The notes under the pieces are model-generated. The model did no database searches and had not been told where the DNA came from. It saw only the letters and a list, made by a program, of their open reading frames with translations. The translations under genes were made by a program, and so were the position numbers. DNA of 64,000 nucleotides from Metaphire vulgaris (Eukaryota; Annelida; Clitellata; Crassiclitellata; Megascolecidae), in contig CM030842.1 in assembly GCA_018105865.1 (NCBI GenBank), positions 12,927,367-12,991,366 on the forward strand. Reading direction: 5' to 3'. This document shows positions 24,501-36,911 of the stretch, piece after piece (position 1 is the stretch's first letter; every line of letters begins with the position of its first letter).

Positions 24501-26916
24501 CAGGTTCTTGGATGAAATCTCTATGAATTGGCACCATCACTCAGGTTAAAGGTGATTGCTATGGCCTCGAAAAGACCAGTGACATTGCTGCAGAAGCACA
24601 GCTCATCTAGCTGACTGAAGAATTTGGAAAAACTTTCATGACGCTTTCTCTGTTCTGTCACCAGCACACTTTCATCCAACAAGTTCCAATCCTTGAGTCT
24701 AGACATCAGAAGCTCAGCATTGCACTTGGTGAGACTAAGGTCTATGATCAGGTCTTTGAGATCTTTCTGATTGGGAAAGTACGGCTTTCTCATCTCAGCT
24801 ATTTCTGTGCAGTTGCATCCTGGATCTGCAATATCTTCCTCGCTGTCTGCCTTGACGCGCTCCCCTGAAGACAGTTTATCCCTCTCTGTAGGGATGGGAA
24901 TGGAGAGCTCAGAGCCATAGGGTACCGGTGCGATGCAAACGTAGCAGAATGCATTTGCTGGCTGCAAGCAACCTCTTGATGCCATCTAAATCAATTTTTT
25001 TCTGGTCACTATTCGCTTACTCAGCAACAAGATACACTAGTACGTTGGCTTAAGGAATCTGCACTCTTAAAAGTCTATGGATGCAACTGAAAGCTCCCAG
25101 AAAGTGCAACAGGGTTCTAGAAGATTCCAGAAGGTTGTAGAAAATTCTGTTCAGATCTAAAAACTTATGGACAGCTTGCAATATTCCAGAATAATAAGTA
25201 TATATCTGCTCAGCTTTGAATGTGAACCGAGAATGTGTTCTATAATACACGAATTTCAAAATATCATTGCCCTGACCCCAAAAGCAAATTCAGTTTGAAA
25301 CAAAAACTGTTTTCTAGTTAGTTTAGGCATAAGGGACTAGGAAAACAAGATATCAACCCAGGAACAAACAAAAATATTTTTTTGTTACGTAGTGTTATAG
25401 ATTGGTACAAAAGTAAAAAAAACAACTAAATAAAGACAATGTTAAAATTTTGTGCGCGCTGAATTTGTGCGATACGGTGTCACGTTGTAAAACAGCATTT
25501 GACGCGTTCTTATCTGGTCTAACAGGACGAGAAAGAGCAGACATTCGCGGTGTCTGGATGGATGGACACAGTGAGTATTAAGAAGCATTTGTTATCAAAT
25601 GTACGGCATTTGACAGACAGTTTAGACCAGTGCTGTCCAGTGTCCAACCCGCGGCCCGCGGGACGATTTTAGATGACCCGCCTCAGCCTGACCAATTGTT
25701 TTGCATTTAATGTACAAATCAACGTAATGGCGACTTTCATCATAATTTTAATAGAGATTCCTTCTTAAGGAGTTATCACGTAAACTAGTATACTAGTATG
25801 AACAAAATCATTTATGGTCAGTTGGCCACCTAGCGGTAGTTTTTGGATGGTGCACCTCTAGACTCAATGAGTTTTGGATGGCAGGCCCTCCGAGAGAAAT
25901 TCCGGGCCCCTGTGCAGAATGGCCGACGGGCCCTTGACAAGTCATAATTTTTTCTTGACGACTTTTTTTTCTTTTTTTTGCTCGTCAGCCGTTTATTATA
26001 AATGTTTACGACCTTTTTACGTTGACGACCTTTTTTTTTTGCTCGTCGTCTGCCGTTTATTTAGCACTGTGTCCCGGGCCCCCTTGTGCTCGCCGGGCCC
26101 CTCTGCTGAACTGTCATTTTTAACCGTTCTTTAGTGTTATTATTCATTTTATTGTTAATTATACATATTCATCATCGGCCCGTTTGTTGATGGCATAAGT
26201 GTCTTCAGACGAATTTCCACTCCTTTCGAAATGTTGTAAAAATGTCTTAATGTTTCGAAGCACCTTCGTCTGTGAAGCTGCGTTTTCTGTGATGACTAAC
26301 ATCAAGTCAAGAAAATGAAACTCATTGACAGACGAACATTTAGAAAACCTCTTGAGGGCGACTGTTACATCTTATGAACCTCAAATGAAGAACATTTCAA
26401 ATACTGTACTATCCAAAGTCAAATTTCTCACTGAAACATGTCTGAATTTATTTCGCCACTGAACTTATACAAGGCACATAAACAGACGCTGACTCGTAAG
26501 AAATGTTTTTAATTTAAAGATAGACAATTTTTGGTATTTTTATACATGTAGGTGTTGCAGTTAGATTAAACTATCTTTTGTGCTGCGGTCCGCGGCTCTG
26601 AGATAGTTTTTAAAGTGGTCCACGTTGTCAAAAAGGTTGGACAGCACTGGTTTAGACAATATGACGAGATATTTTACTAGTTAATATTCGTTAGAAACAG
26701 TGGCGGCTACACGATTTGGCAAGTGGGGGGTGGCGTTGGGGTGGCAACTTCTAAGCATGACTTGCTGATCGGTATATATAGTAGTAAGTATAGGGTCCCA
26801 ACAGGGGGACTACTATGAAGCCAGGCATTCAACAGGGGGCACGGGTCCCCGGGCCCTCAATGTGGAGCCGCCACTGGTTAGAAACAGATTTATTTTATTT
26901 TATTTTATTATGTCGC

Positions 26917-26979
<63 letters not shown>

Positions 26980-27011
26980 TGTCACTAATCTATGTGATAA
27001 TATGTCACTAT

Positions 27012-27062
<51 letters not shown>

Positions 27063-27944
27063 AATAATAATAATAATAATGCAGTGATGTGACCAAGGCA
27101 GTCCAGTACAAGGCCAAGGCCAAGACACTAACCCTCAAGACCAAGGCCAAGACCAAGACTCTGAGCTTCAAGGCCAAGGCCGAGGCAGTGATTTACAAGA
27201 CCGAGGCCAAGGCCAAGACATTTCACTCAAGGCCAAGGCCAAGGCCAAGGCCAAGGCTTCGATCCATTTTAACTATCGGCAGGGTAACACTCGTAATGTA
27301 ATATAAATATGAAATATGTACACTACAGTAGCGCTGACAATTGCTACACTATTGTACTACGTCAAAGCCACAGCCTAATAATAAACTAGCCAATCTTGTT
27401 CTTTTGTAAATGTGTAATAATGCATTGAACATTTTAGATATTATGATTTTCATCCTGCAATCAGCTTTTGGTTTTCAGTTACTTGCAGCTATAATAATAA
27501 AGATGTTGTCATTATTTAAACAAAAAACTGCTCATTTCACTCATTTGCCATTGCGAAGCAAAAACATCAACGTTTCAAGCAGCTCATTCCCAAGCCTGGC
27601 TCGATGCCGTCTCATTACAATTCCTCCTTGTGAAAAATCTTTCAATAATTGCAGGCACAAAAGAAGCCTAAAAACAGTAAGCTCAAAATTCCTCTCAGCA
27701 AAAATGTTGTAGTCAGAATCTGGATCAAACGAATAACTGTTGATTGTACACTAACTATAGCTGCCATCAGTGCCTTGTGATGTGACCAAGGCACTAAGGC
27801 CAAGTCCAAGGCACTAACCCACGAGGCCAAGACCAAGACCAAGACATTAGACCACAAGACCAAGGCCAAGGCCAAGGCTAAAATCGGCCTCGAGGCAGCC
27901 GAGGCCAAGACCAAGACCAAGAAGACCAAAATCACTAATAATGA

Positions 27945-27996
<52 letters not shown>

Positions 27997-30801
27997 CTAT
28001 TATTATTATTATCATCATCGTCATCATCTACGCGTAGCCAGCGGGAGCCGTAGCTTCGCCGGTCTGCCATGGCCACGTGTGACGGCTTGGTGTCACAGGA
28101 GCAGGGTTGGCGCAAGTTTGTTGCTGAAGAGCTTATCGATCCGTCTACTTCTCGGCGGCCCCGGATTTGCGTCGCCGCGAGTCGTCGCGTGGACTGTCTG
28201 GGGCTCTATGGATCAACACGCCCCAGTGTACAGTAGAATCTGATTTGGCGTTGTGGCGGCATGCATGTCAAAACCTGCTACGTGTTATCGATGAGTGCTA
28301 ATAATTAATTATTACGACGTCTGCGGACAGAGTGGAGGAGTGACGGAAGTCCGGCTTCAAGGAGGATGCCGGCGTTGACGACACGGTGGTAGCAGTAGAG
28401 GATCCATCCAGGGGATGCAGTGGTGTAGAATCAACACGGTATCGGGACCAGAGGCGTAGCGAAGGGGGCAGGTGGGGGCATATGCCCCCGGGCGCCGAGG
28501 TGAGGGGGCGCCAAAATCGGGTTTTGGGGGTAAGTTAAACAGTCAAATACATATAGATAAGAAGAAAGAAGTGCGGCGACCTTTTTTGCTCGTCAGGAGT
28601 ATAAGGAGCTAGAGGGGCGCCGTAGAGAGTTGAGGGGAGGGGCGCCGAGAGAACGATGCGACGACCTTTTTTTGCTCGTCAGCAGTGTTGAGGGCGCCAA
28701 CTTTACACTTTGCCCCCGGGGGCCGGATACCTCGCTACGCCTCTGACCGGGGCAGCAACTGACCAACTCAACAGTCATAAATTATTTAGGCGAAAAAATG
28801 TAGCCTATACGTATGTCAGTGTCGTTTAAGTTACGCTTTACTGTTAACTGAAATAGCATTTATTTGAAAATTAACGAATCAGTTAACCGTAGTGTTACCT
28901 GAAAAACCTTTCCATTAACTGTAACTTGCCAGTAACTGAAAAATAAAGTCTTAAACAGATAAGCACAACACGCAAGGACCGTATAATTAACATAACGAAA
29001 CTCTCGACATAGTCAACTATAGCAGTGTTTGTCAAACTGTGGGTCGCGACCCAAAAGTGGGTCGCAGGGAGCAGTCTAGTGGGTCGCGTAGTAGCGCGAG
29101 ATTAAATTCAAAAGTGTCACTTTCTAACCAATACCATAATGTCACAAGCCTTGAAAGTTGCAAGTAGGCTTAGGTTTAAAGAAATGTATAATTATGCCTG
29201 CAACATTTCATATAAGGCTTATATTAAAATTATTAGTGTTTTATCTAATTTAGTTGACAATAAGTTTGCAGGGTCGCGGCATGTTACATAGCCGCTAAAG
29301 TGAGTCGCGCAGTTCCAAAAAGTCTGGGAAACCCTGGCCTATAGTACTTTTAAAAATTAATCTTGTTTTGCAATAACGCAAGGAAAGCGCATCCTAGTGA
29401 TCCTACCATTTTGCTCTGAAACTCCTATAACAATAGGGAATCTCTTAGCTGATTTGGCTAACCTAGCGGTTAAGCGTTTTTGCCATACTCATAGGATTTT
29501 TAGAACGCGTAATAACGGTATGTTCCAGGCAAAATTAAAAGAAGATAATTTTCAAGAAATTCCAATATTTATTTCTCGTATTTTGTGTTATTTGGCAAAA
29601 ATATGAATAAGTCTGTCTAATTTATTTGCCATATTTTCATTCGAATTGAATCAGAGTTTTTGTTTTGCCATTTATTCAAAACTCAGAAGATTTTTTTTCA
29701 ACTAACGCTAGCCAAATAGCCTAATGCATTTTTATATTACATGCTATGATAAAAATAAATACACAGAAAACTGAAGCAATGGTCACGGGAACAAAAAGAG
29801 GAAAGTTAACCTAAAACTAAAGGATGAAATAATAGAACAAGTACCAAAATTCGTATACCTAGGATCAGTACTGACAGAAGATGGACTAAGCGAAGAAGAC
29901 ATTATAAGGAGAATTGCACTAACAAGTACAGCATTTGGAAAGCTTCAGAATATATGGAAAGACAAACAAAATTTAATATAACTGAAAACAAAACTAAAGC
30001 TATATAATACACTGATCAAACCAATACTATTATATGGATCAGAATGCTGGACCATAAAGAAGAAAGACGAAAGAAGATTAATTACTGCAGAAATGAACTG
30101 GTTAAGAGGAATAGCAGGAGTCAGCAGAAGACAAAGAATAAGAAATGAAACGATCAGAGAAAATACAGCAAAAAGAAACAATACTTGAATCAATACAGAA
30201 ACTACATGTAAGACTGAAATGGTTTGGTCATGTTAAAAGAATGAAAGAAGAAAGAATACTAAAGAAAGCACTAATACAACTATTCGGAAGGGAAAAGGAG
30301 AAAAGGAAGACCAAGAAAAACATGGATAGAAAACTTAAAAGAGGATGCAGAAGAAATGGGGTTTTAGTAAGCGTGCATTTCAAGGCAGATTGTAGTTGCG
30401 ATTTTCGGGGAGGAGGTGGGAACAGGATAAACAGTTACAGACTGCTACAAATTTAGAGAAGCAGTGGTTGTCTAATGTATTTCTAAAGGAGCTAATGGTC
30501 TGTGCTTTTACAATTTCATCACTTAGATTATTCCAAGTATCGATGATCCTATATATTGGAGAAGAAGAATTTCCTAGGGTCTACACTCTACAGTATGTGG
30601 GTAGGTGATTTGTAGAGTTTAAGGCAATGTCCTCGGGTACGGGAGGGAAGGGAAAAGCGATGTATATCTGTTTCGTATATCTTGTTAAGTATTCTATAGC
30701 ATTCCGTAAGATCAATTTTTAGTCTGAGAAGTTCCAGTGACTCAATATCAAGCATGGTAAATCGTGAGAAAGAGAGAAAGAGAGAGAGAAAGAGAGAGAT
30801 A

Positions 30802-30839
<38 letters not shown>

Positions 30840-33288
30840 CCTTGCTGCAACATGAAGTGATTCCATGTAATCAGTGTGTAAAGAGCTTTGGAACTATCTG
30901 GCGCATTATACTGTATGTAGTCATACTTTTATCAATATTATTAAACGGTATCTTAATAATATCGACTTTCAGCCTTAAATACAATACAGTTATTGAGCAA
31001 CACAAGATGACAACTACTAAATCCGGTGAGATCGATGGCCCCCTGCTGCTCTGAATATCATGTACAGAGCAAAGTCTTATCATTTTAACCTTGCTTGTCA
31101 ATGCTTCGACCTCTGTATAACTGGTCTCGTTAGCCAAAGCTTCTCGTGTGTCAGAGGCTATTTCTTCTCTAGGGCCTACTTAGGGGGCAGAGATGCCCCC
31201 TAAGATGGCAGAGGGGGGCAGAGATGGCCCCCATAAGATGGCAGGGTGCATGGGTTTCGCGCTGGAACCGTAGGATGACGGAGCGAGGTTCAAGTTTCGT
31301 TAGCCCCTCTAGTGACAGTAATGCCCCCTGGGCCACTTTAAATCATACTATAGTTTACAGTACTTTATTTGCAGACTTGGAAAGACATTCAGCTGGTTTG
31401 GGATCCAGCCAAATATGGTGGACTCCAAGGCATACGCATTCCAATAAGTCGGCTCTGGTCTCCAGACTTAATAGTTGTCAACAGGCAAGCTTAAAATCGT
31501 ACCTTTAAATTCATCATAATATGATGATGTGATATAATACCCTATAATATAATATATATAATATGTATATATGTATATTATATATATATATATATATATA
31601 TCACTGCGTAACCATGCTTCCTGAATATGGGGCTCCAAGGCTTCCACAGACCGATATTTCTATTGACAGATAGCCAGCTTTAAATCCCATTCTTACAGAT
31701 ACGCTGGTCAGGGGCATAGCGACGGGTGGTGGTATAGCTGTATATACCCCCAAAATCAGACTACCTTAAAAATTTCAATGTGTTTTTATGTTTTTAAGAT
31801 TTTCAATGTGTTTTTTAAGATTTTCAAAGTGTTAAAAAGATTTATACCCCCAAATCACATTATACCCTCCCCTCTCCCGCCCAAATCAAATTCCTGGCTA
31901 CGCCTCTGACGCTGGTGTGCACACTACGCAGAATTATTTATAAATTACGATGGTTTACTAAAACACCGAATGTTTATTCCCTCGGTTGTCAGATCTTCTA
32001 TGGCTAGTGTTTATTCTAGGCCATCTCTGGGGGGGGGGATTCTCCAGTTTTAAAATCCCCCAAAAAACGAAGAAATTTTTATATGTTGGCTGGGGGATGG
32101 AAATTTCCCCTCCAAAAGTGTGGAGACTCAGACTTTGTCCCCCCAAACATTTCAAAATCCCCCCAATGTCAAGGTGACTAGAATAAACACTGTTCTATGG
32201 AACTGAGTATATTTTCAGATCTAGGCGTAAAGCGCATATTATACTTCAATAATAATTGCAGTAGCATATCCGCCACAGCTCTGAATCGCTGTTTTTCACT
32301 GACTGATCTCGGGAATGTCCTGGATCATTTGAAGTAACCGTCTATATTGATGCCCTTAGAATATTCGGCCTTGACCAATCTAACAGTGCATAATTATTAT
32401 GTTATTTTTAATTAGCCTGTTACTGCCTGCGTCATGCAATTAGGTTAAGTAAATAGAACAGACGAAGCCTTATTAGGCAAGCGACTTATTTTCTTTCCAT
32501 CAACCAAGAGGATGGTATTTGCAGAGAGAAGAGGAAATTTCTTAGTACTGCTTAAAAGCGTCATAGACAGGGTTTAATCTAGGCCGTGTCCGGGGGAATT
32601 GCTCTTCCCCCCGGAAATTTGAATTTCTCCTCCCCACCGGAAATTTTGGCATACTACATCAACTAACAGCAGCCCCCTAGTTGACTTCCCCCACCCAGTT
32701 TGTCAGTTTTCCTCCTGCTTTGTCAGTTTCGCCCCCGGAATCCAAGAGTCTAGATTAAACACTGATCATAGATTACATTGTTTGACTAAGTTGCTAAGCG
32801 AAATGAAGCAATTAAACGTTATTTCAACCCCCCCTCCCAACTCTCTCCACTGTTCCGACTCCCACATAGGCCTACAACAATCAACGGCCGTATATAGCGA
32901 AGAAAACGCAACGTTAGAATAAGATTAATTGTCGGAAAAGTAAAAAGTTCCGCTCTTTGCCTCTGAAATAGATACGCCAGTGACTGCATAATATATGACT
33001 ACATATAATAATGTCTAGCATTCACGCTGAAAGCCCCGGGGGCTTAAGACCACCTTTTGGCTGAAAGCCTGAAAGCGATCCCCATTGACAGTCAACTGTT
33101 TGCTATTTGAACCCCGATGATCGAAATCTGGGGGGCAAAGATTAGACCTACTCGAATTTCCGTCATTCTTTTGTAAAAATCGAAAGATTTAGGCCCAGAT
33201 GTCATATTATAGGTCTAGCCTCTCATTTGAAAGAGAATTTAATGAATTGATCATTTTTGTTTTATATTCTCTCAATATTTCTCTCAAT

Positions 33289-33336
<48 letters not shown>

Positions 33337-36300
33337 GGCCTATTATTATTATTCTATTATAATTTCAGTAAAGATGCTTACAACGGTGCACCATATCACC
33401 ATCTTGCGTTCGTAACTCCGGACGGATCGGTCTTCTGGATTCCGCCGATTAATGTCGAGACCTACTGCTCAGTGGATCTGGCAGAATTTCCATTTGACGA
33501 ACATGTCTGTTCTGTGACTTTTATTTCGTGGACCTACGACGAGACACAAGTGAGGCTTCGAAAAATACGAAGACAGTGGCGTAGCCAATGGGGGGATTTG
33601 GAGGTTAAAACCCCCCTCCCCTTGGGCGCTGACGAAAATTTTTCTAAATGTGTTTCCATGCATTTTTCATTTTTGGACGCGGTTTTGAGAGTCAACCCCC
33701 CCCTTGGCGTTGCTGACCAAAAGTTTTAAAAGTTTTTAAGCGCCGCGCCATGGGTGACGAAGTTTTTTTGTTTGTCAGCATCGGAAAGGAAAATGTAAGA
33801 AGGAAAGATAGGATGACTTTTATTCGAAAGTTGGTTACGGTCAAAACCAACCAACCTCCTTCCGAAAATCCTGGCTACGCCACTGTACGAAGACATCGGT
33901 TTTTCTCTTGTGCAAGACCATTGGCTTAGATTAGAAGTGATTTAGAACAAATACATCTCTATGGCCTGTAAAGAGATGACGGTGAAGACATGAAACAAAG
34001 TTTCTACTAAATTTCGGTATAATATTAATTTTCTTCGTGTCTAATATCAGAAAGTAGGCTAAGCAAGTAAGTAAGTAAGTGACATTTCGTAAATTTCTAT
34101 AGTCCTGTCGAAAGCAGGTGCCGTTTTATATCTGCCTATTCCTATGCGCTTGATCTACAGTTAAAATGGTTCTAGCCGAGATTCTGTGGTCAGCCGGTCA
34201 CGGTCAGTTTCAGAGATCAGTCAGAGTGGGAGTGGGGAAACAGCAAGGCAGGGTATAAAAAAGAAATAGAAAGAGACGATTTAACTGCAGGGATACAGTG
34301 GCGTCGCTGCAGCAAAAAATTGGGGGGCGAGGTGCCGGTGCCCATTCCAGGCGCGAATATTCTGACGAGCAATCCGCCCTGTGCGGAGTAGACATAATGT
34401 TCCCCTAACTCTTGAAAAAGTCTGACGAGCAAATAGAGGTCATCGCCAGTTTGATGAGACACAGAAAGTTATTTATTTCAATTATTTTTTGCACCCCTCC
34501 CGACGTCCACAGGCTACCGTTACGCGACGCCTCTGCAGGAATGTACATTTAGACTTTTTAAAAAAACACCAACGTTTTCGTGCAGAAATGGACTTTAGTT
34601 ACCTGCAGTATCAAGTCGACGTCCGTGATCTGTATACCGGGTTAGATGCAACGCAGGAGCTAGAAATTACCCTTGGATCATGGGCCAACGTATGGCATAT
34701 GTCGAAAATGTCAACGAGTCAGACAAGCTCTAAAAACAGGAAGAGACAGGTCTTTTAGATTGGATGAAACTATAAACTATAGTGTGGCGAACCGGGTCTT
34801 GTGTAGGCTACTACTTTCCCAGGATGCCTGAGGCGTAGCCAGGAATTTGATTTAGGGGTATAATGCTATTCGGGGGTATAAATCTTTTTTAAAAACTTGA
34901 AAATCTTAAAAACACATTTAAAACTTTAAGATTGTCTGATTTTTGGGGTGTATACAGTAGCGGCTCCACCGGGGGGGCCAGGGAGGGCCCGTGCCCCCCT
35001 ATTGAGAGCCTTCCCCCCCCAGTGGCCTCCCCAGTTGGGACCCTATACTTAATGCTACATACATTAAACAACAAATGGTTGGCCCCCATGATTAGAAGTT
35101 GCCCCCAACGGCCCCCACTTGCCAAATCCTAGAGCCGCCACTGGGTGTATATATACCGATATATCCCCCCGTCGCTACGCCTCTGAAAATGAGCACCCCT
35201 TCCTCTTTGACAATTGTCCTTTTGCAGTAGCTAGAATCTTTGCGTATGTATCTAATGTTACTCAATAAACTTCAAGGTGAACTTGACATCGAAGGAAAAG
35301 CAGCAAGATAAGGGATCTACCAACCCGCACTTTATGTCGAACAGCGAATGGGAACTGAAGGAAATCGCGTTCGCAAGAAATTGTCGCAAGTTTCCCTGTT
35401 GCGAAGAAAACTACTGTGATATTACGTACAGCTTTACCATCAAGCGTCAAACGACGTTTACGACACATTTATTCCTTGGTCCGTCGGTCGTTCTTTGTCT
35501 AATCACTCCAATTGTCTTCGTCCTGCCACCAGGAAGTGGAGAAAAAATGATTTTTGGTAAGGTGTTAGGATTACTAAATACAGGGTGGCGCAAAAAACCG
35601 GACTTGTCACATCTAAGTTTGCATTTAATAGGCCTATAGTCCGGGTTTTTTTGCACCATCCTGTACTAAATAGTGTTCAATGCGAATTGTGAAGTCAATT
35701 CTCAATAATGTGCAAGTGTATCAATGTTTCCAGGGTCCTAAAGACCTAAACTGACGAAAGTACAAACGATTAGAGATTTTGTGGACTAATTTTATAAATG
35801 CAGGTTCTCGCGTTAAAAATATTGACTAGTTATACAGGTGGGAGCAGAAACAGTGGCGGTTCCACGTGAGGGATGAGTGGGGATGAATCCCCACCGACTT
35901 TCGGAGTTCCTTTTTTTGCTCGTGAAAACCTATTTTTGGGGGCTAAAACCTAATCAAACTAACTGGGGATGACCTTTTTTGCTTGTCAACCTATTTTTTT
36001 CGGTAAAGCGTAGTAAAATTAGGGATAAAATTCCTTTTTTTTTTTTTTCAGCCTTTTTCGGTAAAGTTTATTGATTTTTTCCTTTCTATTTTCATCCCCT
36101 CACCAACTTTCTATGAATTCATTCATCTTTTCCCTCCACCAAGAAATCCTGGAACCGCCACTGAGCAGAAATGATGGTTATAAACAGAGTGGCATTTGAA
36201 TGTCAGATTAGTGAGGAAAGGGTACACCGACAAAATCGCGCAAGACAAAATCGCGCCGACAAATTAGCGCCGACAAATTAGCGCCGACAAAATTAGCGAC

Positions 36301-36838
36301 GACAAATTAGCGCCGACCAATAAATATTAGCGCTGACAAATGAGCGCCAACAAAATAGCGTCGAAGTAAGAAATGATAGAGAACTCTATCTTGAACTCTA
36401 ACAGTTTTTTTTCAATAATATTACACCAAAGTTGATATTACTGCGATAAATGTCCTTCTATAATATTCAATAACGTAGAAGAAAATACTAAACCTATTTT
36501 GTCTTTCGCTATTTTGTCTTTCGCTATTTTGACTGGACACTGGGGAAAAGAATTCTTAATTGTTTCATTGTGGCTAAATAAACTAGTCAAATACGTTAAT
36601 TACTGCGTGAAACTTCTCATTTATGTGTGTAGGACCCGGTGAGGGGTGGCGAGAGGACCAGTGAGGGATGGGGAGGGGGGGGGGGGGGGGGAGGGGGGGA
36701 GAGGGGAGGGGAGGAAGGGAGGAGGAGGAGGAAGGGAGGAGAGGCAGTAAATGGCGACCACTGACCAGGAATTTTTTTTCCTCCTACAAATACCATGCAG
36801 ATGATAATCAACATTTCAGTTTGATTTGTAACGATGCA

Positions 36839-36911
<73 letters not shown>

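Noticed and set aside
27642..28115. 157-codon minus-strand frame with His and Asp runs
   Set aside because: Created by a GAT microsatellite and the CAAGGCCAAG minisatellite.
30912..31045. Candidate for receptor exon 3 (stretch with [12 protein letters not shown])
   Set aside because: Phase does not fit; the 45-bp exon at 25526-25570 fits in size, phase and sequence.
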